A stretch of 64,000 bases of DNA from Lepidodermella squamata (lineage: Eukaryota; Gastrotricha): positions 1 through 64,000 of the forward strand of contig JBLDXI010000008.1 in assembly GCA_047495785.1 (NCBI GenBank). Direction: 5' to 3'. Each line of letters opens with the position of its first letter. Within the stretch, counting starts at the first letter, position 1. The notes beneath the pieces are model-generated. The model worked only from the letters and a program-made list of their open reading frames with translations, did no database searches and had not been told where the DNA came from. Shown here piece by piece: positions 21,139 to 33,042 of this stretch. The position numbers and the translations under genes are program-made.

Positions 21139-24100
21139 TCACAGATCAAACCCTAACTGTGCCGCGTAAAGTTTGAGTAATAAATTAACAGTTTTCTCAT
21201 TTTCGCGGTCCTTCGCAATTTCCATCGCTGTTTTGTTGTCGCTTCGACGTGCGGTCATCGAAGCGCCCTTTTGAGCTAGAAACTCGACTACGGCAACATT
21301 GCCCCGATCAGCAGCTAGCATGAGCGAGGTCCAGTTATCGAGCCCTAGCCATTTTCTCTTGGTCTCAATGTTGAAGATGTCGTAATTCAACAGATTTTTC
21401 AGGCAATCTACCAATCCCCAGTAAGCTGCTGAGTGAAGGACAGACCAATTGCCAAGTTTTGCGATTCCAGTCGCGAAGTCTTCAAATGTGAAATTCGGAA
21501 CGATTCGAGATTTTTCGAGTTCTAAGGCAGCTTCTAACAGGAATTTTGCGACTTTCGGAGCGCCTTTACGGCAGCATGTGAACATCAAAGCGTTTTGGCC
21601 TTCTTCCCAGTGGTAGAAATCGGAAATCGTTCCCAGGCCGTGCGTTTTGCTGTCGTAACGAGCTGGCAATAGATGAGAGCTTCGAATGTTGGCAAAATTT
21701 TCTAATGGCAGTTGGTTGAGGTCATCCGAGCTAGAGAGGATGAATTTTGGCTCGACTAACATTCGCCTTACTTCATCCAGCTTCCCTTCATAACAAGCCT
21801 CAAAAAAATCCTAGAATATAGAGGAATTATTTATTAATTCAGGACAAAATAGCGATAAACTTGCTTTTTGACGCTTATAGAACAGCTCGACGGCTGAAAC
21901 TCGCTTCACCTCGATAGGCTCTGAATTCTCCTCGGCAGCTTGAGTTTGCTGTTGGTAAAAATTCTCTAGCAGTTCATCTGGCAGTAAGCCATTGCCATCT
22001 GGCGAAAAAGGATCCATTCCGTAGTCTTCGATGAGAATTGTTACTACATCTGTTTTGCCGTACGCCGCTGCGACATGAAGAGGCGTTGTTTGTTTGAAAT
22101 TCGCGAAATCGATGCGAGTCGTTAAGATTTTGAGCCATTCTTTGTCTTGCAGTACTGATGGTATATCAGGTAGATCCCCCGTAGCTGCAGCTTCGAAAAT
22201 ACGCTAAACAGAAACCATAAACATTGCAAAATTAGGGCTCCCTGGAATTAGCATGGGTGGAGAATTTATCTGGTTTACACAGCGAAAAAAGCACGGAGTC
22301 CGGCGCCAGACCCGATATTTTATCTAACAAGGGGGCTTGTATCAAGGTCGCCGTACATTTATTACGAAAAAGTCTAAAACTGGCACCATCTGAGACGCTA
22401 ATCCTTTCCGATCGTAAACTGCCCTCATAGATATTATTCAGTACTGAATTATATCTATGACTGCCCTACATATAAGAAAGTGCCTCTAACCAGGGTGTTT
22501 TTAACCAGGGTGTTTTGATCGATGGAGTACTTTTGCTCAGACTCTACTAATATAAAGTATGCGTAATATTTTTTTTGCCTCGCATTTTTTCAATGACTTT
22601 TCAACCATGAGGAATGTTTTGAAATGGTTTTCACCAGTCGATAGATCTAGTCTGCGGTAAACTGTCCTCAAATTCTCATTTGAATTGGGTGTGAGAGAGA
22701 AAATTGGTGACGAAAATTCTGTCCGCGATTTTTATTGAAAATTCTCATTTTTGAAAAATGGCATTTTACAGGATTTGAGGTTGGAAGACATCATCCTGTT
22801 GAAAGGCTTTATCGGAATTTTTTAGCAGCGAATTAGGTCAATAACGCGCCGTCAACAAGGAAATTCGACTTAGCGGCGACAAAGAAGGTCTTATCCACCA
22901 ACCGCGATCCGAAAGAATTTTCAGAATTTTTTGAATGATTTGTGCCAATTTTATGAAGCCTTCAGTTTTGGATAGTTGTACAATGTTTTTTCGGGAATCG
23001 GTGACGTAGATCCATTACGGACCATCCTCTCAAAAAAACGTGAAGCCTCTGGCGAAAGAGACAATCAATTCAGACCAAATAAGATGCAAAAATAGCATTT
23101 TTCAAAAATGACAATTTTGAATAAAAATCGCGGACAGAATTTTCGTCACCAATTTTTTCTCTCGCACCCAATTCTAATGAAAATTTGAGGAAAGTTTACC
23201 GCAGACTAGATCTATCGACTGGTGAAAACCATTTCAAAATATTCCTCATGGTTGAAAAGTCATTGAAAAAATGCGAGGCAAAAAAAATATTACGCATACT
23301 TTAGAAGTAATTTTGAAAAATAATTAAGAATTCGCAAAAACGTATTTTGAAAAAGGAAAAAAATTGAATACGAATTTGTATGGCTAGAAATTCAATTTCG
23401 GGAATTTAGAAATTGAAATAGATCCTGAGTGTACAATGAGGTCATAGCGTACCTTGTTTTAATTTAGAGAGCGAAGTAGGGATCATCACAACATATTAGC
23501 TAGTCCGTACCGTCATTGAAATCAAAGGGTAACTTATCTCATGTCGATTGTCCTTATACTTGCCAGTTCACTTGTCCTACTTCGCTCTCTGGTTTACGCT
23601 CTCAAAGACATGTTCAAATAAAACAGTGCCTGAATGCTAAATGGGAAAGCAGATATCGCAGAAATTAACGTGAATGCGTTGCGAATAGAACGCGTAATGT
23701 CTGTTCATTGTTTCGCCTGGCACTCTCAAAGACATCGTTTCAAAAAATGCATTGCCTCGCGTGCAAAAGGCAGAGCGGCTCTCACAGAAACATGAATGTG
23801 TTGCGGATAGAACGCGTCATGTCTGTTCATGGTTCACGCCAAAAAGCGAGGTACCGCTGTAGATGGTAGGGACCATCACAACACAGTTAGTCCGCACGTT
23901 CATATGAAGCCATGACTAAAGAGAAGACCCTTATGTCGATTCTCCGTATCCTTACCAGCTCGCAGGTTTCCGATTACAGGGGGGAAGGGGGGAAAACGAC
24001 CACCTTCGAAAATTTTCGAATTCTGCGAAAAAACATAAGGGTCCCCCTTATGATGTGCTCATTTTAGGCTCAAAAATGCCCGATTAGCCCCCTGAGGGCG

Positions 24101-24637
24101 GGACCAAGTCGGACCACAGCCAGTTCGCCTGTCCCACGTCCCACTTCGCTCTCCGATTTCAGGAAATGGGAAATATGATCGGAATGAGGAACAGTTGGGC
24201 TAACATTGTATTCCAGAAATTTAAGCTATCTAAATAATTTAAATTTAGTGCCGATATATATTTAGAGTGGGATTCGTTTTTATCAGGTAAACAAATGCAT
24301 GGTCAAAGCTTTCCAGGGATGGTCAAATGGGCGGGGGAATAAGCTTGACCATTGAGCAACAATTCCATAGTGAAAAAATATGCTTACCATTGTTTTTTTC
24401 AGTAGCGCCTTCGTTTTCGCCGGGTTCTTATCCTACTGCAGCAGGCGATTGTTTAGCAGTGCCGGGCACGGGCGCCGCTGTTCTCGCCTCCTGACCCGCA
24501 TTATTAGCCTGTTTGTTTTTCTCCATCGCATCCGGGTCTTCACTCGCCTTGCTGCCGCTATCTAACGAAGGCGGTTCAGGCGTTTGCTGCTCGTTATTAG
24601 ACGTTAGGTTTTTTATAAATTTGATAAATTTGCTCAT
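21139..24637 (-). CDS. Ankyrin-repeat protein (403 aa, 3 exons)
   Basis: Exons are 24437-24637, 21865-22203 and 21139-21810; all joins are phase 0. Exon 1 encodes MSKFIKFIKNL and a Ser/Pro/Ala-rich low-complexity stretch. The rest carries ankyrin-type repeats: TPLHVAAAYGKTDVVTILI, QNALMFTCCRKGAPKVAKFL, WSVLHSAAYWGLVDCLKNLL and WTSLMLAADRGNVAVVEFL. There is no signal peptide, so it is probably intracellular. The last intron (21811-21864, 54 bp) fits only with a GC donor (GCAAGT) and a CTAG acceptor. The 2.2 kb first intron holds a fold-back element and dispersed repeats, so assignment of exon 1 is less sure than exons 2 and 3. Confidence 0.7.
22553..23303. mobile_element. Long-TIR fold-back element in intron
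   Basis: The ends are inverted copies of about 215 bp (22553-22770 and 23093-23303) that begin AAGTATGCGTAATATT, with roughly 90% identity by eye, around a 320 bp centre. Both ends are bordered by TA, consistent with a TA target duplication as for Tc1/mariner-like elements. No coding sequence is present, so it would be a non-autonomous fold-back element. Confidence 0.75.
23660..23840 (-). repeat. ~113 bp satellite-like repeat, inverted copies
   Basis: Two units in the minus orientation share AGAACGCGTCATGTCTGTTCAT, the complement of the core of the repeats at 26.3, 29.1 and 29.8 kb, spaced about 117 bp apart. Confidence 0.65.
23966..24118 (+). repeat. Dispersed ~150 bp repeat, copy 2
   Basis: Second copy of the repeat at 20897-21050, about 80% alike by eye. 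It lies inside the long intron of the ankyrin gene. Confidence 0.65.
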
Positions 24638-25375
24638 CGCGAACAGCTGTGTGTCTGTTTTAGATTTAGCCTGTCGGTATAGGTTTTTTTCGCTCCAGAA
24701 AAGCAGTATCGTTTATCGCTTTTTCTAGTATTGCTGTCGAGTGCTTAAAAATGTGTGTATGTAGTACTGATCTTATACCTGTTCTGGAGGCGAAAAACCG
24801 CGTAATGTATATACATAGAGAGTGCGCATAAGGATGCTCCTTATTAATGTTTTTTCGGCATGCCGCCTAGCAGACGATTGCTTTTATTAGGTAGCCAACC
24901 GGTGCGTTGGCTGTGTAATGGACAGCGCCTGCTGCGGGCGTAATGTGCTCGTACTGTTTTTTCTTCCTTGCAGCAGCGGCCGGTAATTGTTTATCACTTG
25001 CAATAAACGCGCCCCGTTCGAGTGTGTATGCTGAGTTGCGCTACCGTTTTCCGTGCCCAAAATACAAGCCCAAAAGCGGTATACGCTAATTGCAGCAGAA
25101 ATAAGAATGAACGCAGAACATTCGTTTTGGTTGCGATAGATATTGTAGCGCAGGAGAAATTAAAAATGAAGTGGATCTCTGTCAATCATTTTCAGAGCCT
25201 GAGATTGTGGCGATCAGTCCTGTCCTCACGTTTAAAGAGTTAAAGTCCTGAGAAAATGACTGGAATATAGGCCATATATCAGTTGTTTCAATGGATACTT
25301 AAGATGAAAGTTTATTTCAGAGCAATATAGCCTATAAAGTTAGGTTTAGTAAGATTGATTATGCCAATTCATCTT
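24638..25375. other. Intergenic region without a supported gene
   Basis: Lies between the ankyrin gene start and the knottin gene end. Short open frames on both strands show no recognisable content. It presumably includes the ankyrin gene's promoter. Confidence 0.5.
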
Positions 25376-25827
25376 TCAACATTGGCGGACGCATACAGGA
25401 GAAGTCTTGCCTTGTGGAATAGTACATGTGCTGTATTGGGAGGAAAAAACACCATGATTGAAACGCAAGAATAGCCCGAACTTGGGATGAAATTACCTTC
25501 CCGGGCAGCATGGCTTCTGGTCATCACCCTGAGTGCACGGCTGGCCAACGTAGATGCAGTTCAAAATGTGGTGATGCAACATGCTGCCCTGGCAAACGCC
25601 CCCGTTCATTTGCTTTTGACACACCCTGAAAATCGAAACAATTGAATTCGGTTGATCAAAGACAGCAGTTGAATATATTACAGCCCCGAGCAGCATTGGT
25701 CAGATTTGTTAGGATCAGACGGGTCGCAGTGTTCGCCCATTAGACCACAGCTGTGCCCATCGCAAACGCTTTGAACAGCAACGACAGCGCAGAATAACGC
25801 TAAGGCAACGGCAAGAACTGACTTCAT
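25376..25827 (-). CDS. Small secreted peptide with two cystine-knot-like modules
   Basis: Three exons: 25682-25827, 25497-25625 and 25376-25430, joined in phase 2 with good GT/AG signals; about 109 residues in all. The first ~19 residues are a clear signal peptide (MKSVLAVALALFCAVVAVQS). The mature part has two successive Cys arrays, each with a C-x6-C ... CC ... C ... C order, the spacing of inhibitor-cystine-knot folds. ICK peptides occur as antimicrobials, protease inhibitors, neuropeptide-like ligands and venom components; nothing here tells which. Without the third exon the second module would lack its last three cysteines, which supports the splice model. Confidence 0.7.
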
Positions 25828-26267
25828 TTGTATATTCAAGAGTGTTCGAGATGAAAAGAACAATATTGAGGCTGTTTTTTTTAGGTCTGCAGCTCTCGCG
25901 ATAAGTTTGCGTTCATTTATCGCGCCTTTCATTGATAACAATCAATTAGCCTGGGAAAACGTGCTGTGCAGCACCAAGGTCATGGGCAAGGTTAGACCAT
26001 TCAGACTCGCCGAAATATTGAAAATGCCACGCCCCCAGCTAAAACAGGGAGAGAACTCTTCGTAAACATGTTTTTATTTAGTTGAATCGTGATTGGCTAT
26101 TGTGTTGTATGAATACATGGAACTAGGCTTTATGGAAATCAAGGAAATTGAATTTTTTGAAATTTCATTGAGACCTTGAATAAGCAGAACCGACGCTTCC
26201 TACGTTTCACGTTTCATGGCAGAAGCTGCTTTCAGGTTTCGCATCCAGGATCCAAGCAATGGGTTTG

Positions 26268-26615
26268 TTTAGAATTTCTCTGAGACAGCAAGCCATGAAC
26301 AGTCATGACGCGTTCTGGTTCAATAAATGCTCTGAATTTTATTTTGAAAGCGTGAAAAATGGGAACAGACACGACGCGTTCTCTCTGCAACGCATTCTTT
26401 TTTCTGTGAGAACAACTTTCACGTTTCGCATAGAGGCAATGAATTTTTTCAAATTCTTTGAGAGCGTAAACAATGAACAGACACGACATGTCCTATGATG
26501 TACATTCACTTTTCTGTAAAGGCCACTTACACGATTCGTATCAAAGCATTGCATTTTTTGACATTTCTTTCAGAACATGAGGCAGGAAAAGACACGACGC
26601 GTTCTCTCCGAAACA
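26268..26615 (+). repeat. ~113 bp satellite-like repeat, tandem units
   Basis: At least three tandem units run AACAGACACGACGCGTTCTC, a CAACGCATTC-like stretch, TTTCTGTGAGA, CTTTCACGTTTCGCAT and AATGAATTTTTTCAAATTC, spaced 109-115 bp. The same unit is scattered at 23.7, 29.1 and 29.7 kb. Confidence 0.75.
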
Positions 26616-26937
26616 CATTGGCAACAGCAGCAGCGTAGCTGCTACAGTAGCGCCGGGGGAACCCATTGTACACGTGAATTTCCGTGAATTTGATACTTTG
26701 ATTTGATAATACTCTGGGTGAGCTAAAAATAGCTACAAGAGAGCTAAAATTGTCTTCGACGCACTTGAAGGTGGAAGTCAGCCCTAAACTTGCATCATTT
26801 CAAACCAACAGCGGCGACGTTGTTAGAGACTTGTTTCACGCATAAAAATTTCGGCCTAATCAATCTTTGCAGCGGTAATGCTGCCGATCTTCGACCCAGT
26901 AATAGCAGAAACCTTTGGCTCCGATCGCTTTATTGTT

Positions 26938-27470
26938 TCGTGAGGTGGTATCGAAGCGGTCTGGAATAACCAGCGGGTTGGGTAAAGCTGGGCGCAGCTT
27001 GGACCATCACGTTCTGCGATTGAGCCACGGCTTGTGGCGTGGCTTGAATCTGCGCTTTTTCTTGTTGTAATTGCTGCCAGTGTTGAAAATGTTGCTACTG
27101 GTGCTGCTGCCATTGTCGGAATGACCAACTCGGATCAGGTGCGAATCCCAGAGGAAAGACCCCAACCTGGGGCGCGGCTATTGCTCGAGTAGTCGCATAG
27201 GGCTGAGGCGTTGCGAAGGCCTGAGGCGGCTTAGAAGACAGGTTTTGCCAAGAGCCTGTCGTGGCTGCTTTCGGAGTCGAAGACTCTCGCGGAGTAGCAT
27301 CATTTATCGAGGTTTCCAGGTAGGTCATGCTCGGCAACGACGATGAAACGCTGGAACTTTCCACGCTAGACGGCTCAGCAGCGGCCTTGCCATGCATTCT
27401 GGCCGTATGGATGTTAAGGATTGTAAGTCTTATTGCAAATATTGCAAAGCATTTTCACTGAATAAATCCG
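26938..27470 (-). pseudogene. Possible zinc-finger / Gln-rich protein pseudogene
   Basis: Minus-strand reading gives CNICNKTYN, then after a frame change IHTARMHGK (the two halves of a C2H2-like finger), a Ser/Thr/Pro-rich linker, and a Gln-rich part FRQWQQHQ, an in-frame TAG, QHFQHWQQLQQEKAQIQ and a final stop at about 26938. The Gln-rich sequence on both sides of the TAG suggests one former coding frame. There are no intron signals, so a processed pseudogene is possible. Confidence 0.35.
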
Positions 27471-27539
27471 AAGAAATGGCTTCACGGCGATTTGGTTACC
27501 AACTTCTGTGTCATTGCAGTGCATTCGATCACCATTTTA

Positions 27540-27720
27540 TTGGTGTAAACAAGCTTATCCCGTGATTTGGTACGAAAATGTCACCACTTTTGATTAGTTT
27601 ATTACGCGTACAGATTTGATACGAAATGGTTACTACTTTGGTATGAAATGGTCACAAACACGAATTTAGGGATGATATGAATTTGTATTGTTACGAAATA
27701 ACCACGTTATGAATTTGCGG
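27540..27720. repeat. Degenerate short repeats around ACGAAATGGTCAC
   Basis: Variants of 'GTACGAAATGGTCAC' recur four or five times (for example near 27570, 27620, 27640 and 27690). Function unknown. Confidence 0.4.
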
Positions 27721-28242
27721 GTACGAACTTACACTAAATCCATAGTCATACCAGACGGAAAGTATCAGCTGCTTCCGATCACCAAGTAACTTTGTTTTAG
27801 CAAACTCGTAAAATCGCGTTAAATTAAAATCACGGCAGATTTGGTTTATATGAGAGCACGGGAAATGCTCGGTAATAGCCGGCAAAATACGGTGAAAAAG
27901 AGAAACTTCATGGAAGAGTTCACGTGTTACGTGCTATTTCCTTATCACTTGGCTTCTTAATGTATGACGAGCCACTTGATGCAAATGCCACTCTCGGATG
28001 AGCTCGAAGAACGTAGAGAACGAGCTTCGATTTGCTTGTCGAAAGTTTGAACATTACTGAACGCTTATGGAATCCGCAACGCCTGGTAGACGGCGTCGCC
28101 CGCAACACCCTCGTTGGGATCGTAGGTAATGGAGTTGTGCGGGGCAGCTCGTTCAGAAACCGTGGGCTTCAATACTCCGGAGTCAACGATACATTTTCGT
28201 TGCTCTGAGACAACCATGGCGCATGGCGTCGCCGGGAGAGGT

Positions 28243-28480
28243 GTCCGCAACAGCCTTACTGTTTTCGCAGGGAGATACGGCGTTCTTCTCTACAGCAGTC
28301 GTCGAATACATGTGGCGTCCATTGGAGGTAAAAGGAATTCACGCTATCCGGAGTTCAATGTAAGCTAATTTTTCGTTTTTCTCCTCACAGGGCTCTCTTG
28401 GACCAAATTCGTTCGTCGATTTGAGCGTATTACAGCATGTCATTGAGTTCCAGGAGCATCACATCAACAAGGACGTATTT
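28243..28480 (+). other. Possible exon pair of an unrecognised or decayed gene
   Basis: An acceptor-like TTTTCGCAG at 28270 is followed by GDTAFFSTAVVEYMWRPLE and a GTAAAA donor, then CTCACAG and an open stretch with FVDLSVLQHVIEFQEHHIN. The joins are in phase 0 and the composition is protein-like, but downstream continuity fails (28540-28790 is open in a phase that does not fit). It may be a gene fragment. Confidence 0.25.
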
Positions 28481-29034
28481 GGTATTTGATTTGAGAAAGC
28501 GGCGAGAAATACTTGTCGCTAAGATTTACGGCCCTCGACTTCCAGATTATCGATTCCTTTGATTCAGACGCTGATAAACTAGAGCTCTATTCACGCCACG
28601 CTTACACTATTCGAACATTCAGTGTTGGCAACGGCATGAACTTGGGGCGTTTGGCTACGGTTTACGGTTTGGTTCGTATCACGCTGGCTTGTATGATGTT
28701 CTTGTATGTTGTGAACGCTGTGCGAATTAAAAATCGCGAATCAAGAAGAAACTATTTTCCGCCCATGCACAAAGGTTTAAGCTTGGCAATTTAAGGTTCC
28801 AATGTCTAGTGGTTGGAATGACTTCTTTTCGGCTGTGGAGGGATGTAGGCGGGTCATAGGTTGCAATTGCACATTGCATTGCGATTGCATTCAGCCAAGT
28901 TACGGTATGCTTGGTGTGGGTGCACACCGGCGGCATACAAACAAACAAACAAAGTTTTCCACGACACAAACGGCGACAGTACGGGGGTTCCCCCGGCATT
29001 CTTCACGTTTCGCAACCCGCTATGTAATGAATTT

Positions 29035-29175
29035 CTAAATTTCTTGAAGACCGTAAACAATGAACAGACACGACGCGTTCTCTCTGCAACGCATTACCGT
29101 TTCTGTGAGAGCCACTATCACCTTTTGCATTCAGACAATGAATTTACTAAAAATTGTTTTGAAAGCGTAAACATT
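29035..29175 (+). repeat. ~113 bp satellite-like repeat, dispersed copy
   Basis: One full unit with GACACGACGCGTTCTCTC, CAACGCATTACC and TTTCTGTGAGAGCC, followed by the start of a second. A GGGGGTTCCCCC palindrome lies just before it (28983). Confidence 0.7.
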
Positions 29176-29689
29176 GAATTTGCCTTCGGTCTTTGACAGC
29201 TCACAGAAATTTCCTTAATATGAACATTTATTTGATGAAATGGTTCTCGAGTTTGCCATTTCTCAAGCACCTTCCATGCAAAGTTGATATCGACTGAAAC
29301 AGATTTTTTCAGATAAAGTTTCATTAATCTGACGAAATAAAACTGAAATGTCACAGGTCACAATATGGCATGTCACACGTGCTAAATTCGTTGGAATCGC
29401 AGGTGCGCTGCGAAAAGACGGGCTTATTTGACACCTCATGAAGAGTGCTTCGGTGAGTGCTCGAGTCCCAGTTGAACCATTTCTCTGATCTCAGACCCGC
29501 GTTTATGAATGATCGGTGCGAAATTAGCACAAAACACTGATACGACGAAGCAAAAAAGTCAGACGAAGACTCATTTTTAATGACACTCGTAAATCCTATT
29601 CGCAGGGGTACATTTTTAAGCTTACAAACACATCTTCCTTCACGTCGGACAGGCCGACAGACCGACGAAACGAAACAAGACCCACGGCA

Positions 29690-29845
29690 ACGGGAGTTCC
29701 CTGTCTCAGACAGACAATGATTTGTCCGCAACGCATTCCTGTTTCTGTGAGAGCCGCTTTCACTTTTCGCATCAAGGCTATGCATTTTTGGAATTTCTTT
29801 AAGAGTTTAAATAATTAGCAAACAAGACACGTCCTCGAAGGTGTA
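29690..29845 (+). repeat. ~113 bp satellite-like repeat, diverged copy
   Basis: Contains CGCAACGCATTCCTGTTTCTG, AGAGCCGCTTTCACTTTTCG and a diverged GACACGTCCTC core. It is preceded by GGGAGTTCCCTG, a weaker form of the GGGGGTTCCCCC motif. Confidence 0.6.
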
Positions 29846-30022
29846 CATACACGTATACATTCACTAGGGGTGTCTTGCCCCCACCCTCACACGCAGTTTT
29901 AGAGGTCCAAGCATGAGGGCTCGAAGAAACAAGACGGGGACTTAACTTCATTGAAATTAACTTGAGCGCGTTGCAACAGCACAGAGGCGGAAGAATCTCA
30001 TTGGAAATCCCGAAAAATTCCA

Positions 30023-32625
30023 TCAAGCGTTGCGAAAGCCAGCAGGTGTTGGAGCAGGTGTTCGTCTCTTATCCACTAGCTGTAAATTAATTAAAAGAAA
30101 AACAAGATAGAAATCTATGGAAGTTGGAAATTTAGGAGTGTTACCAAATTTGAGAACGTATAAGTCGTGAACCAAACAAAGGCCATAGAAATTAACGACA
30201 TGATGGTAATCAAATTACTCGGTATCAGAAGTCCAAGAAGACCTGTGCCTCCCGCTGTAATCGCGATGCAAAATGATGCAAAAGATAGTTTTTTCTCAGC
30301 TTGGTTGATGAAAAATCGCTTCTACAAAAAATGCACCAAGTTTCTTAAATGATTGACGACAATTCTGATACATACCGTTTTGATTTTGAAGCTAAGGAAA
30401 ATCAGCTTCCAAGCAACAGCAGCAACTAACAAAATTACCGCCGTTTCTATGCCAATCGCAACATAGCTCGAGCCAAAAGCCAAATGACATTCGGTCAAAA
30501 ATGGCTGGTTGTAGATCGTTCCGTCACTGCTAGAAACGGGGAGGACCTTCTTGGCTAGATTCATTGGTCTAATCGCAAAAATCCAGACAGCAATCAATAG
30601 GATCTCAATTAGTGCTAACACTCTACTGAGAATGTTACGGCTCTTACTCTGGGCATTGACTATGCCCTGGAATTTTATGGTAATCGAAACAAATGTGACA
30701 AAAAACCCGACAGCGTAGCAAAACAACCTGGTATTGCAGGTCACTAGCGCGTCCCAGCCAGCCGTAGGATAAGGGATGGTGAAAAGCCCGGCTGTGATAA
30801 TCAAGTTACCACAAAACAGCCAAATTTCGCTCTCATAAACCTTTCCATCTAATCTCGGCGTAGATTTCAAGTATAAATGCTTCCTAACGAACCGGCGGAA
30901 TGAGGAAGGCGATGTTTTGACCGCGAATATTTTTATACCAATGAATACAAACTGATAGACTAGGGTAAGGCTAGCCATGGTCATCAAAGTGATATATTGA
31001 TCAATTCCGAGCTGAGCAGCTCGGTATTCGAAGTAGCGCTTCGAGTCGAAAGGCGCTGCGCCATCTTTCGTGGTCCACCTTAATCGATTATTGAAAATTT
31101 GAATCTCAGCGGAACTAATGTTGTAGATTGCTACAATTCGCGGCTGTCCAAGGACTAATACCCCATTTCGGTCTCGATGCGAGTCAAACCTACTCAGGGT
31201 GATTGGGACATATCCTCTCGTATTCATTCTCGTAACAGGGTCGAAGGAATACGAACCTTTCATCCCAGTCATGTTGATTGAATAAATACTATCCTTCATA
31301 ATGCTGATCAATTCAGGGTACGTTTCGCGGTTATCAGCAAAATCTGACAGAGTTCGATTTTGATTGATAAGGCCCTCCTCAGTTTTGTTAAGGAGAAGAC
31401 CCATGAATAGGACAACATCGTAAATTGTGAACCGATAGTAACCCCAGAAGCCACTTGTTTCTGGGTTTACTATTTTTCGTTTCATCTCCTCATCCCATTG
31501 AGACGCGGAAATACCGGAACTATCTCTATGCTGAGGCCCGACTACGTCAACTAGGGCTGAGTGGCCAAAAATCACAGCGTTAGCCATCACTTCGTTAATC
31601 ATACCGATTGTGCACCATGCCGATTGTTCTGCAGGCACGTAGCCATTAGGAAAGCTGTCCGACCAGTACCAGAACATTGGAACGTAATTAGGCCCGTACA
31701 TGCCGTAACGATGCAGCCAACAAGCTTTTCCCGACGCTCGATCTGCGTCCATCAGAAAAATTCTCGCATCATGTGCCTTCAATTCTTCAAATACAGGAAT
31801 CATATCGTTGTCAAATACAGCAGCATGCGATGACTTGCTTAGATGAATAACCGATATATTTCTCGTTTCAAGCATTGACAGTAGATATTTTTGAAGGCTG
31901 TCGTACAGCAGGAAACTCTCAGAAACAATAGCCACCCTTCGCCAGCTCATGGATCGGATGAACTCAACAGCTGCCAGGTGTCCAGCTTCAAATCGCTGGG
32001 CCAGGGCAAAGTGGTTACCAAAACGCTGCCTTTGATAGTACATTTCAGGAGAGAGCATTGACAACGTTAGGGCGAAATGATCGAAGTGCTTAGCCGATTC
32101 TGCGACTGTTCGAATCCCGACCGAGTCACAGGCCATGCTGACGAAAACCGGGAGGCGATTTAGGCCTGGTTTTATACCACGCATTCGAGAGAATGACTCC
32201 TCGATGGTCACATAGTCCATGCACTAGAGGTTCAAATTTAAGGCGGCTGCTGGAAAAATTGAAGTACTTACCTTATCGTCAAACATTTCTACAGCGAGTT
32301 CGTAATTGTCGAGGAAGTTGGGCATGCTTTTCAATCTATCCAGGGCCAGCTCAACAGCTTTAGTAGCGATAGGGCCAGTCGCCATTTCTCCCGCATAACT
32401 AACGCTCGCCATTATAGTAATAAGCTTTCTATGCCCCATTGTTGATAGGTTGTAGGTGGAGGCAACAGCATACGGCGGGAGTGGCTGAGCATCGAGACGA
32501 ACAAGCTGTTCCCTGGCAGTTGTTTCATTCATTGGAAGGATAATTTCTTGTTTCGCAGCTACAGCGAGAGCAAAATTCATAGTAAACGCAGACGTCATCA
32601 ACATAATACAAAAAATCCCGCTCAT
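30023..32625 (-). CDS. GABA-B-like class C GPCR, copy 1 (811 aa)
   Basis: Exons 32272-32625, 30376-32223, 30145-30321 and 30023-30079 join in phase 0 and total 811 residues. A signal peptide (~1-23) precedes a Venus-flytrap ligand domain (~55-480), which runs from a TGPIATKAVELALDRL start to RWTTKDGAAPFDSKR, the W..kDG.pP.D signature before TM1 in GABA-B receptors. Seven membrane segments follow: five in exon 2 (e.g. ALIEILLIAVWIFAI) and TM6-TM7 in exon 3 (LSFASFCIAITAGGTGLLG). The tail is only ~20 residues, so the coiled coil that pairs GABA-B1 with GABA-B2 is absent. Ligand unknown. The paralogue at 47.6-51.1 kb shares the RWxTKDG and ACWLHRY motifs. Confidence 0.88.
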
Positions 32626-33042
32626 CGTTTCAAGATTTTGCTGAACTCAAATTTAATGGGTTGCGATGCAGTGAAATAGAAAGCAGGAAGGCATCGAGCG
32701 TTTCATATGACTCAACTTTCATTTCAGAGGTTGTTTCCAACTGCTTCCTTGCCGCCATTCCGTAGTAATGTTTCCGTTACGCAGACATCAATGTGATAGT
32801 TATCCGGTTGAGTGAAAATGAGCAAATCTGTTAAAGTTGTTGCTCTTAGGAAAGGAACAAGCGGAAACAAGCGATGAAATAACACGGATGCGTGGTTAGT
32901 TTGACACGATTTCGGGTTCGAATTGTTCATCGTTTCTTAGAAAATTATGAAAAATGTTTGCCGCAATAGGATTTGGGAATGTCGAGTCATTTCAAGCAAT
33001 ATAGGATATACACAAACAATTATGCCTTCAGTTCAGAAGCGA

